Source: Piscirickettsiaceae bacterium
Lineage (GTDB): Bacteria > Pseudomonadota > Gammaproteobacteria > Methylococcales > Cycloclasticaceae
DNA length: 32,416 nt
Direction: 5' to 3'
Assembly: GCA_002401365.1 (NCBI GenBank)
Contig: NVSW01000004.1
Coordinates: forward strand, 1 to 32,416
The first letter of the stretch is position 1; every line of letters starts with the position of its first letter. This document shows positions 26,165 to 32,416 of the stretch, piece after piece. Position numbers and translations under genes: made by a program. The notes under the pieces were generated by a model. It ran no database searches. It was not told the DNA's origin and saw only the letters and a program-made list of their open reading frames with translations.

Positions 26165-26570
26165 CGGTGCCTGCCGCGGAAATCCGGGTATTGGTGGTTG
26201 GGGAGCATCGTTACATTACAACGGTACCACTAAAGAGATCTATGGTGGAGAACAACTAACGACCAACAACAGAATGGAAATGACTGCTGTTATCAAGGCG
26301 CTTAGTTTGTTAAAAGAGCCCAGTAATTTAACCATTAACAGTGACTCTAAATATATTATTGATGGCATTAACCAATGGCTGCCGAATTGGAAAAAACGTA
26401 ACTGGAAAACAACCAGCAAAAAGCCAGTAAAAAACGTTGACCTGTGGCAACAAATGGATCAATTGTTACAACAGCACCAAGTCAATTGGGTTTGGGTAAA
26501 AGGGCACAGTGGAAACTTAGGCAATGAACGCGCCGATGAGTTAGCCAATATGGGCATAGACTCATTATAA
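26133..26570 (+). CDS. rnhA: Ribonuclease HI
   Basis: RNase HI cuts the RNA strand of RNA-DNA hybrids and clears primers and R-loops. The 145 residues contain all four metal-binding carboxylates: Asp11 in YTDGACRGNPG, Glu49 in NNRMEM, Asp71 in NSDSKY and Asp135 in NERADELAN, plus the catalytic-loop His in KGHSGN (124-129). The basic handle WLPNWKKRNWKTTSKKPVKN (82-101) is present, so it is the full E. coli-type enzyme. The start at 26133 lies within the end of the upstream methyltransferase gene. dnaQ follows 326 bp later in the same direction; in E. coli the two genes are divergent. Confidence 0.97.
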   Translation: MLKKKVHIYTDGACRGNPGIGGWGASLHYNGTTKEIYGGEQLTTNNRMEMTAVIKALSLLKEPSNLTINSDSKYIIDGINQWLPNWKKRNWKTTSKKPVKNVDLWQQMDQLLQQHQVNWVWVKGHSGNLGNERADELANMGIDSL

Positions 26571-26896
26571 TCAAGCGCTATGCTTTGGCTAAAAAATAAT
26601 TAATGCAAATCTTGATAAAGTTTAATTAATCGCTGTTGCAGCAAAATTAATTTTATTCTCATTTATGAAGAACCAAACAACAGCTGTTATGTTAACCGTC
26701 GGTTAGGCTAGGCGCATGTGTGCTAAATAAAGGCAAGGGTTTGGTGGCGTTTGCTGCTAAGCGATATTGTGTGCTATCGCGTGTATTGGAGTCCCACATG
26801 CTAAGTAATACCAACATTAATAGGTTGAATGTGTAGCCGAGTAAAGCTCATAATACATTAAGGTTATCAAACAAATTATAGTTGCGAGTATTGAGC
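26571..26896. other. Unassigned intergenic region with several inverted repeats
   Basis: No gene is supported in these 326 bp between rnhA and dnaQ. I note three small inverted repeats: AACAGCTGTT (26679-26688), TAACCG-T-CGGTTA (26693-26705) and GCGATA-N8-TATCGC (26761-26780). None is followed by a T-run, so none looks like a terminator. The dnaQ promoter should lie here, but I cannot point to a convincing pair of elements. Confidence 0.5.
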
Positions 26897-27610
26897 ATGG
26901 CATCAAGAATCATCATTTTAGATACAGAAACGACGGGGCTTGAGCCCAAGCAAGGCCACCGGGTTATCGAAGTAGGGTGTGTTGAGCTCATTAATAGGCG
27001 TTTGACGGGTAATAATTTTCATTATTACTTAAACCCGCAGAGAGATATTGATGAGGGAGCTGTTGCTGTTCACGGCTTGACCAGTGAATTTCTTGCTGAA
27101 AAACCGTTGTATGAAGATATTGCAGAGGAACTGTACAACTACCTTAAAGGTTCGGAAGTGGTTATTCATAATGCCGCATTTGACGTAGGGTTCATCAATC
27201 ACGAATACCAACTAATGGGCTCTGAGCACATTGATATGGCGTCATGGTGTGAAGTAACAGACTCGTTATTCATGGCTAGAAAAATGTTTCCCGGGCAAAG
27301 GAATAGTTTAGACGCGCTTTGTAAACGCTATGAAATAGACAATAGTCAACGCCAATTGCATGGCGCATTGTTAGATGCTGAAATTTTAGCTGATGTCTAT
27401 TTGATGATGACAGGTGGGCAAAACTCATTATTTGCAGATGATACAATGGAAAACATTGTGTTCGAGCCAAAATTTTTAGACCGTAATAGGCCACGTTTAA
27501 CGGTGGTTAAAGCAAATGAAGAAGAGAGGTCTATGCATATTGAACGCTTGCAAGCGATTAAAAAAGCTGCTGGTGGAGAGTGTGTTTGGGATGCTTATAA
27601 AAATTCATAG
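26897..27610 (+). CDS. dnaQ: DNA polymerase III epsilon subunit (3'-5' proofreading exonuclease)
   Basis: DnaQ proofreads for the replicative polymerase within the Pol III core. The 237 residues carry the DEDDh exonuclease motifs: Asp9 and Glu11 in LDTETTG, Asp96 in HNAAFDVGF, and His155 with Asp160 in HGALLDAEIL. A beta-clamp binding sequence QNSLF (175-179) follows the exonuclease domain, and the C-terminal tail (RLQAIKKAAGGECVWDAY) is the segment that binds the alpha subunit in E. coli. The frame opens at a TTG at 26882, but the ATG at 26897 has a GCGAG ribosome binding site and gives the right N-terminus. The rhodanese gene follows 10 bp after its stop. Confidence 0.97.
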   Translation: MASRIIILDTETTGLEPKQGHRVIEVGCVELINRRLTGNNFHYYLNPQRDIDEGAVAVHGLTSEFLAEKPLYEDIAEELYNYLKGSEVVIHNAAFDVGFINHEYQLMGSEHIDMASWCEVTDSLFMARKMFPGQRNSLDALCKRYEIDNSQRQLHGALLDAEILADVYLMMTGGQNSLFADDTMENIVFEPKFLDRNRPRLTVVKANEEERSMHIERLQAIKKAAGGECVWDAYKNS

Positions 27611-27620
27611 GAAATTTAAT

Positions 27621-28238
27621 ATGATCAATAATTTGTTTAAAAAAATATTTATTTTATTACTTGTTCTCTGCTTAATGGCGCCCGTTATTAGCTATGCGAT
27701 AGATATAAAAACAACGGTAACGAACGATATGCTGAGCAAAAAGAAGCAATCTGATTCGAACAAGTATCTAACAGCAAAGCAAGCTTACGATGTTATAAAA
27801 ACGTACCCAGATGAGGTGATGTTTATCGACGTAAGAACGCCAGCAGAAATTGAATTTGTAGGCTGGACACCATTAGTTGACGCAGTGATTCCATATATGA
27901 CGAATGATCTTGATGAATGGAATGAGAAAAAACACCGTTATAAAAAAGTCATTAATGGTGATTTCCCAATAGTGTTTGAGGAACTGATGGAAACTAAAGG
28001 CTATAATAAAAACACACCTATTATTTTTATGTGTCGTTCTGGCACGCGTAGTTCTAAAGCGGCGTCCTTGGTAACAAAACTGGGTTATACACAAGCCTAC
28101 ACAGTAGTTGATGGCTTTGAAGGTGACAAGGCGAAAGAGGGTGCCGAGAAGGGACACCGTGTTATCAATGGATGGAAAAATAGTAAGCTGCCATGGGATT
28201 ATAAAGCGAATGGGCAGAAAATTTTATTTAACGAGTAA
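27621..28238 (+). CDS. Exported rhodanese-domain protein
   Basis: A 205-residue protein with a Sec signal peptide (basic NNLFKK, hydrophobic core, likely cleavage after SYA near residue 26), so it acts in the periplasm. It contains one rhodanese domain: MFIDVRTPAEIEFVGW (67-82) and the active-site loop Cys138-RSGTRS (138-144), whose cysteine would carry a persulfide. The insert between these (about 84-130) is longer than in minimal rhodaneses such as GlpE. The open frame reaches back to 27516 inside dnaQ, but the ATG at 27621 follows an AGGA site and starts the signal peptide, so it is chosen. It is 10 bp after dnaQ and 6 bp before the cysteine-rich gene, suggesting an operon. Sulfur donor and acceptor are unknown. 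Confidence 0.88.
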   Translation: MINNLFKKIFILLLVLCLMAPVISYAIDIKTTVTNDMLSKKKQSDSNKYLTAKQAYDVIKTYPDEVMFIDVRTPAEIEFVGWTPLVDAVIPYMTNDLDEWNEKKHRYKKVINGDFPIVFEELMETKGYNKNTPIIFMCRSGTRSSKAASLVTKLGYTQAYTVVDGFEGDKAKEGAEKGHRVINGWKNSKLPWDYKANGQKILFNE

Positions 28239-28244
28239 ATTAAT

Positions 28245-29063
28245 ATGATGAATAACCATTGGGACAATTATGCAAGTTGGGAAGAGGCAGAAAAAAGCTG
28301 GGATAAGCGTGCGAATGAACTAACGCAGAGCCAACCCATAAAACAATTAGTGAAGATTCCTAAGCTACCAGGAATTCGCCCGAAAACAAAAAAGAACCTG
28401 CGCTGGAAAGCATTAAATTACCTTGCTAAATACGATGAGGAAAAATTTTTCATTCGTTACTTTTTTTCTAATCCGTTAAAACACGGTTTTAATCTTATTC
28501 GTTCTTATCTAAAGCCACTCCCGTTTACCCGCGATAAAGACTTCTTTTTATACGGTCTAAAAGACGAAACAGAATTCAAAAGCATCTTGGCAAAAAAAGA
28601 CAGCTTATTGATAATAGGTTTTTCGTATTGTCATAAACCGTTCGAATGTCCATCTAAACGCTTTACTCAAGACTGTATTCACGATGTAACCAACCCTGTT
28701 TGTGGGCAATGTTTTATCGGTAAGTGTGTTCACAGCCTACCAGAAAAACGTGTGCTACCTGTCTTTATAACAACCGTGCATCAAATTGGTGAAATTATTG
28801 TAAAAGAAGTTAAAAAGCACCCAAAGTTAGAAATTACCTACCTTATTACTGCCTGTGAGATGACCCTGCAAATGTTTGGTGACTGGGCTAATATGATGAA
28901 TGTGCGTGGCTTAGGGGTGCGCTTAGATGGGCAAATTTGTAACACAATGAAAGCATTTGTTGCCTCCGAACACGGGATAAAGCCCGGTATGGCGGTGGTG
29001 TTGGATGACACCAAAAAGCGTATTCTTGATTTAATAAGATTCCGCCGAGAAATGGATATTTAG
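28245..29063 (+). CDS. Cysteine-rich DUF116-like protein of unknown function
   Basis: I do not recognise a characterised function. The 272 residues form a Lys/Trp-rich N-terminal part (1-115) without signal peptide or membrane helix, then a domain with eight cysteines: Cys129, 135, 144, 153, 156, 161, 204 and 232. The stretch PVCGQCFIGKC (151-161) looks like a metal or iron-sulfur site. The layout (paired Cys in a SYCxxxxxC block, CGQC-x-IGKC, a later ACE with Cys204, and a final Cys-x-T at 232-234) resembles the DUF116 family as I remember it; this is unverified. The start could be either of two tandem ATG codons at 28245. It follows the exported rhodanese gene by 6 bp, so a shared role in sulfur or metal chemistry is possible, though the two proteins would be on different sides of the membrane. 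Confidence 0.6.
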   Translation: MMNNHWDNYASWEEAEKSWDKRANELTQSQPIKQLVKIPKLPGIRPKTKKNLRWKALNYLAKYDEEKFFIRYFFSNPLKHGFNLIRSYLKPLPFTRDKDFFLYGLKDETEFKSILAKKDSLLIIGFSYCHKPFECPSKRFTQDCIHDVTNPVCGQCFIGKCVHSLPEKRVLPVFITTVHQIGEIIVKEVKKHPKLEITYLITACEMTLQMFGDWANMMNVRGLGVRLDGQICNTMKAFVASEHGIKPGMAVVLDDTKKRILDLIRFRREMDI

Positions 29064-29082
29064 AGAAACGGTGGTCTTCATT

Positions 29083-29093
29083 TTTGCTAAAAT
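29083..29093 (+). promoter_or_regulatory. Possible extended -10 promoter of gltX
   Basis: TTTTGCTAAAAT contains TGC directly before TAAAAT (29088-29093), matching the extended -10 form TGnTATAAT at all but one position. No good -35 is present. It would start transcription about 25 nt before the gltX ATG. Confidence 0.35.
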
Positions 29094-29123
29094 ACTGGCT
29101 TTTATAGAAGGCGCTTAACAGAA

Positions 29124-30542
29124 ATGACAGTTCGTACTAGATTCGCACCCAGCCCAACGGGTTATTTGCACGTGGGCGGTGCAAGAACAGCCTTGTTCTC
29201 TTGGCTTTATGCAAAAAAAACCCACGGTCAATTTATTCTTCGCATCGAAGACACGGACAGAGAACGCTCTACGGAGGAATCTGTACAAGCCATTTTTGAC
29301 GGTATGAACTGGCTAGGTTTGACCCATGATGAGGGGCCATTCTTTCAAACGGCCCGCTTTCCGCGCTATATTGAAATTATTCAACAATTACTAGAGCAAG
29401 GCAAGGCTTACCATTGCTACTGTTCAGCTGAAGACGTTGAAGCCGTACGCGAAGAGCAGCGTGCGAATAAACAAAAGCCCCGTTATAACGGCAAATGTCG
29501 ACATCGCACAGAGCCTGTCGCAGGGGTGAACCCAGTGGTTCGTTTTAAGAACCCAAGCGAAGGAGAGGTGGTATTTGATGACCTAGTTCGGGGAGAAATC
29601 AAGGTCAGTAATAAGGAGCTGGATGACCTTATTATTGCTCGCTCAGATGGCACACCAACTTACAATTTAACGGTAGTGATTGACGATTTGGACATGAATA
29701 TGACTCATATCATACGTGGTGACGATCACATCAATAACACACCACGCCAGATTAATATTATGACGGCATTAGGTGCCAAAGCGCCAAAATTTGCCCATGT
29801 GCCGATGATACTTGGTGATGATGGCGCAAGATTGTCTAAACGACACGGTGCGGTGAGCGTCATGCAGTATAGAGACGATGGCTTTTTACCTGAGGCGTTG
29901 CTAAATTACTTAGTAAGGTTGGGTTGGTCGCATGGTGATCAAGAAATTTTTAGCCGTGATGAAATGATTGCCTTATTCGATATAAAAGATGTTAATAAAA
30001 CGGCATCTGCGTTTAATACCGACAAGTTATTATGGATAAACCAACAATATATTATGAAGGCAGAGCCAGAAAGTTTGATGGCGCCCTTGGCAGATCAATT
30101 AATATCATTAGGTTGTGACGTGGCTACTGGCCCAGATCTTCGTGAGATTGTGGTAACGCAACAAGAGCGCGCTAAAACACTTAAGGAAATGGCAGAAAAA
30201 AGCTTACTTTTTTATAATGATTACGAAGATTTTGACCCAAAAGCCGCAAAAAAGAATTTAAAAGCAGCAGCGTTAGAGCCATTGGAAATGATGCTTGAAA
30301 AATTCAAGCAATTATCTATATGGACAAAAGAACCGCTACACCAAGTTGTGTTAGATACGGCAGAAGCCCTTGAATTAAAGCTGGGCAAGGTCGCGCAACC
30401 TTTACGTGTTGCCCTATCAGGAACGTCGGTTTCGCCAGCTATAGACGCCACATTATTTTTATTAGGCAAAGAAACCAGCTTAAGAAATATAGAAAGAGCC
30501 ATTCAGCACATAAAAAGCAAAATTGTTGCTCAAGAAAGCTAG
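29124..30542 (+). CDS. gltX: Glutamyl-tRNA synthetase
   Basis: GltX charges tRNA-Glu with glutamate and also supplies Glu-tRNA for tetrapyrrole synthesis. The 472 residues match the bacterial discriminating-type length. The class I signature motifs are FAPSPTGYLHVGGART (7-22, HIGH equivalent) and RLSKR (236-240, KMSKS equivalent, Lys239). Other marks are the RIEDTDRERS segment, DGTPTYNLTVVIDDLDM, and the alpha-helical C-terminal anticodon-binding region after about residue 320. A second YadB/Gluq-type or GltX2 reading is excluded by the complete C-terminal domain. Its TAG stop forms part of the -35 element of the downstream tRNA promoter, and its own substrate tRNA-Glu is encoded 172 bp downstream. 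Confidence 0.97.
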   Translation: MTVRTRFAPSPTGYLHVGGARTALFSWLYAKKTHGQFILRIEDTDRERSTEESVQAIFDGMNWLGLTHDEGPFFQTARFPRYIEIIQQLLEQGKAYHCYCSAEDVEAVREEQRANKQKPRYNGKCRHRTEPVAGVNPVVRFKNPSEGEVVFDDLVRGEIKVSNKELDDLIIARSDGTPTYNLTVVIDDLDMNMTHIIRGDDHINNTPRQINIMTALGAKAPKFAHVPMILGDDGARLSKRHGAVSVMQYRDDGFLPEALLNYLVRLGWSHGDQEIFSRDEMIALFDIKDVNKTASAFNTDKLLWINQQYIMKAEPESLMAPLADQLISLGCDVATGPDLREIVVTQQERAKTLKEMAEKSLLFYNDYEDFDPKAAKKNLKAAALEPLEMMLEKFKQLSIWTKEPLHQVVLDTAEALELKLGKVAQPLRVALSGTSVSPAIDATLFLLGKETSLRNIERAIQHIKSKIVAQES

Positions 30543-30568
30543 ACACCTAGCTTATCATTCAGTACAAT
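30540..30568 (+). promoter_or_regulatory. Sigma-70 promoter of tRNA-Ala/tRNA-Glu
   Basis: TAGACA (30540-30545, 5/6), a 17-nt spacer, then TACAAT (30563-30568, 5/6). A GC-rich discriminator (GCGTCC) follows, as in stringently controlled stable RNA promoters. The first three bases of the -35 are the gltX stop codon. The start would lie near 30575, about 10 nt before mature tRNA-Ala. Confidence 0.75.
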
Positions 30569-30584
30569 TCGCGTCCTGCCGAGA

Positions 30585-30660
30585 GGGGCCATAGCTCAGC
30601 TGGGAGAGCGCAACACTGGCAGTGTTGAGGTCAGCGGTTCGATCCCGCTTGGCTCCACCA
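30585..30660 (+). tRNA. tRNA-Ala (anticodon GGC)
   Basis: A 76-nt cloverleaf with acceptor arms GGGGCCA and TGGCTCC (one G-U pair), discriminator A and encoded CCA. Anticodon stem CAACA/TGTTG encloses CTGGCAG, giving GGC (alanine GCY codons). It heads a two-tRNA transcript. Confidence 0.97.
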
Positions 30661-30671
30661 ATTTTTGGTGA

Positions 30672-30695
30672 AAAGTGATTTAGACGATTCACTTT
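30672..30695 (+). other. Hairpin in the spacer between tRNA-Ala and tRNA-Glu
   Basis: AAAGTGA (30672-30678) and TCACTTT (30689-30695) form a perfect 7-bp stem with a 10-nt loop in the 54-nt spacer of the precursor. No T-run follows, so it is more likely an RNA processing structure than a terminator. Confidence 0.45.
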
Positions 30696-30714
30696 AGTAA
30701 TACATAAAGACTTA

Positions 30715-30790
30715 GTCCCCATCGTCTAGAGGCCTAGGACACCGCCCTTTCACGGCGGTAACAGGGGTTCGAACCCCCTTGGGGACGCCA
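30715..30790 (+). tRNA. tRNA-Glu (anticodon UUC)
   Basis: A 76-nt cloverleaf with acceptor arms GTCCCCA and TGGGGAC, discriminator G and encoded CCA. Anticodon stem CCGCC/GGCGG encloses CTTTCAC, giving UUC (glutamate GAR codons). The T arm is GGGGG TTCGAAC CCCCT. It is the substrate of the gltX product encoded just upstream. Confidence 0.97.
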
Positions 30791-30798
30791 TATAAACC

Positions 30799-30829
30799 AA
30801 CCACTTACAGCAATGTGAGTGGTTTTTTT
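30799..30829 (+). terminator. Rho-independent terminator after tRNA-Glu
   Basis: An 11-bp stem (AACCACTTACA pairing with TGTGAGTGGTT, one G-U) is capped by a GCAA tetraloop of the GNRA type and followed by a T-run ending at 30829. It closes the tRNA-Ala/tRNA-Glu unit. Confidence 0.92.
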
Positions 30830-30964
30830 ATGCCAATTTATAGTGTAAAACTCTTATTGCCCAATGGCTTACTTATACATGGTCTATAGTGTTGACAGAA
30901 TTTTCTTAATTCGCTGTTAAGCATAGCGATCAATCAAACATACCCTTAAAAGTGTTTTATTAAC

Positions 30965-32416
30965 TTATAGGCTTAAAGCATAAGCGAGTTTAACACCATC
31001 TCTGATGGCTTTAGCGGCATCTAATTCGCGAACTTGTTTGACACCTCCAATACGAATAACATCGATGCCAATATCAATCAGTGAATCTGCGATGTCATCG
31101 CGTGACTCTTGTCCAGCACAGACGATAATGGTATCTGCTGGTAACGTTATTTTCTGGCCCTCACGTTCAATATGTAAACCTTCATCGTCTATTTTAGAAT
31201 AGCTAAGCCCGCTCAGTAATTTGACGCCGCGCTTATGCAATTCGGCCTGGTGAATCCAGCCCGTGGTTTTGCCTAACGAACGGCCAAACTTCCCAGGTTT
31301 ACGTTGTAATAATGTGACGTCACGATCCTGCTTAGTGATACTTATAGTAGACAACAATGCTCCAGGGTGAGTGCCTTCTGGGTCAATGCCCCAGCTTTCG
31401 TTGTACTCTTGAATGGGGTCTTTTCCGCTGGAACGGTGGGTTACAAACTCTGCTATATCGAAACCGATGCCCCCTGCACCAATGATGATCACTTTTTTAC
31501 CAATTTTTTGGGGTTGCTCAAACGCTTGTTCGTAGCTTAAAACAGAAGAATGTTCGATGCCGGGAATTTGTAATTGTCTTGGCTTAATGCCGCTGGCGAG
31601 GATGATTTTATCAAACTGTCCTGCTTTTAGCGTTTCAGTATCGACCGTGTGATTCAATTTAACGGTCACTTTGTGCTTATCCAGCATGACTTTAAAATAT
31701 CTGAGAAGTTCATCGAATTCTTCTTTACCTGGCACTAAGTGGGCATATAACATTTGCCCACCAATCGTTGACTTTGATTCGTATAGAGTAACGTCGTGTC
31801 CAGCTTTTGCTGCTTCGATAGAAAAAGATAAGCCTGCAGCACCCGCACCAATAACGGCGAGTTTTTGTGGAGTTTTGGCAATGTTGGCGACTGGATATAA
31901 TGTTTCATGGCAAGCACGTGGGTTTACAAGGCAGCTGGCAATTTTGCCTTTAAAAATGTGATCCAAACAAGATTGGTTGCAGGCGATACAGGTGTTTATT
32001 TCATCGTTACGTTGCTGTTGGGCTTTAATAACAAAGTTGGGGTCAGCTAGGAAAGGCCTAGAGAGGTAAACCATATCAGCGACCCCATTTTTTACTATGT
32101 TTTCTGCGACATCAACGGTATTGATTCTATTTGCGGCTGCAACCGGAATATTGACCACTTGTTTAATTTTTGCAGTGGCCCAACTAAAAGCTCCTCGTGG
32201 AACTTGCATCGCAATGGTAGGGATTTGTGCTTCGTGCCAGCCAATACCGGTATTGATTAGGTCTACGTTGGCGCTTTCAAGTGCCTGGGCAAACCGTTGT
32301 GCCTCTTCCATATTCCAGCCATCTTTAACAAGCTCAAGAACTGACATGCGATATTGAATGAAAAAGCTGCTTCCTACAGCACTTCGAATAGCCGTTACCA
32401 CCTCAATCGGAAAGCG
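30965..32416 (-). CDS. fadH: 2,4-dienoyl-CoA reductase (NADPH), FadH type (C-terminal part)
   Basis: FadH reduces 2,4-dienoyl-CoA intermediates during beta-oxidation of unsaturated fatty acids, using FMN, FAD and a 4Fe-4S cluster. About 483 of an expected 670 residues are visible; the gene continues past the window end, since the frame is open through 32416 and reads RFPIEVVTAIR there, so the GTG at 32401 is not the start. Seen in order: the end of the Old Yellow Enzyme-type TIM barrel (to AADMVYLSRPFLADPNF-like VADMVYLSRP), the cluster ligands CIACNQSC ... SC with C-x2-C-x3-C-x11-C spacing, the FAD site GAGAAGLSFSIEAA, and the NADPH site GAGGIGFDIAEF. The WGIDPEGTHPGALL-like segment favours FadH over trimethylamine dehydrogenase relatives. 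It faces the tRNA unit convergently with a gap of about 135 bp, in which I see no clear terminator for it. Confidence 0.9.
   Translation of the reverse strand, partial: RFPIEVVTAIRSAVGSSFFIQYRMSVLELVKDGWNMEEAQRFAQALESANVDLINTGIGWHEAQIPTIAMQVPRGAFSWATAKIKQVVNIPVAAANRINTVDVAENIVKNGVADMVYLSRPFLADPNFVIKAQQQRNDEINTCIACNQSCLDHIFKGKIASCLVNPRACHETLYPVANIAKTPQKLAVIGAGAAGLSFSIEAAKAGHDVTLYESKSTIGGQMLYAHLVPGKEEFDELLRYFKVMLDKHKVTVKLNHTVDTETLKAGQFDKIILASGIKPRQLQIPGIEHSSVLSYEQAFEQPQKIGKKVIIIGAGGIGFDIAEFVTHRSSGKDPIQEYNESWGIDPEGTHPGALLSTISITKQDRDVTLLQRKPGKFGRSLGKTTGWIHQAELHKRGVKLLSGLSYSKIDDEGLHIEREGQKITLPADTIIVCAGQESRDDIADSLIDIGIDVIRIGGVKQVRELDAAKAIRDGVKLAYALSL

Noticed and set aside
26665..26706. 13-codon open frame as a leader peptide before dnaQ
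   Set aside because: No ribosome binding site, and no attenuator-type terminator follows it; such short frames occur by chance.
30892..30920. Promoter on the + strand with perfect TTGACA
   Set aside because: The -10 at the right distance matches only 3 of 6, and no + strand gene follows before the window end.

Overview
The window is chromosomal core DNA from a gammaproteobacterium that looks moderately AT-rich by eye. Three conserved gene orders support this: tig-clpP-clpX-lon-hupB-tRNA-ppiD, mltD / yafS-like / rnhA / dnaQ, and feoABC behind a Fur box. I cannot name the genus. I see no phage, insertion sequence, integrase or CRISPR array.

Layout. Positions 2-2555 (+) hold the end of a trypsin-like (HtrA-type) protease, then both subunits of ethanolamine ammonia-lyase (eutB, eutC). 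Positions 2571-6344 (-) hold the ferrous iron uptake operon feoA-feoB-feoC, joined by ATGA overlaps and preceded by a strong promoter with an adjoining Fur box, then a CPBP-family membrane protease gene upstream. Positions 6438-15105 (+) form the protein quality-control block: tRNA-Leu, trigger factor, ClpP, ClpX, terminator, Lon, HU-beta, tRNA-Val, tRNA-Asp, terminator, PpiD. A sodium/proton-dicarboxylate symporter follows 3 nt after ppiD.

Positions 16388-23730 (+) carry a peptide-type ABC importer: a substrate-binding lipoprotein broken by a single-base frameshift, two permeases, and one protein with two fused ATPase domains. serB (phosphoserine phosphatase) sits between the second permease and the ATPase. 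Positions 23732-25318 (-) encode MltD with three LysM domains. It is divergent from a yafS-like methyltransferase gene, which overlaps rnhA. After 326 bp with no recognised gene come dnaQ, an exported rhodanese and a cysteine-rich DUF116-like protein, closely spaced as a likely operon. gltX follows, then a tRNA-Ala/tRNA-Glu unit whose promoter starts on the gltX stop codon and which ends in a GNRA-loop terminator. The right edge (-) is the C-terminal part of 2,4-dienoyl-CoA reductase (FadH), cut by the window end.

Most of the window is housekeeping. The points most worth a second look are the rhodanese/cysteine-rich pair after dnaQ, the unusual ABC importer with its frameshift and embedded serB, the hupB-tRNA transcription unit, the promoter laid over the gltX stop codon, and eutBC without the rest of a eut operon.
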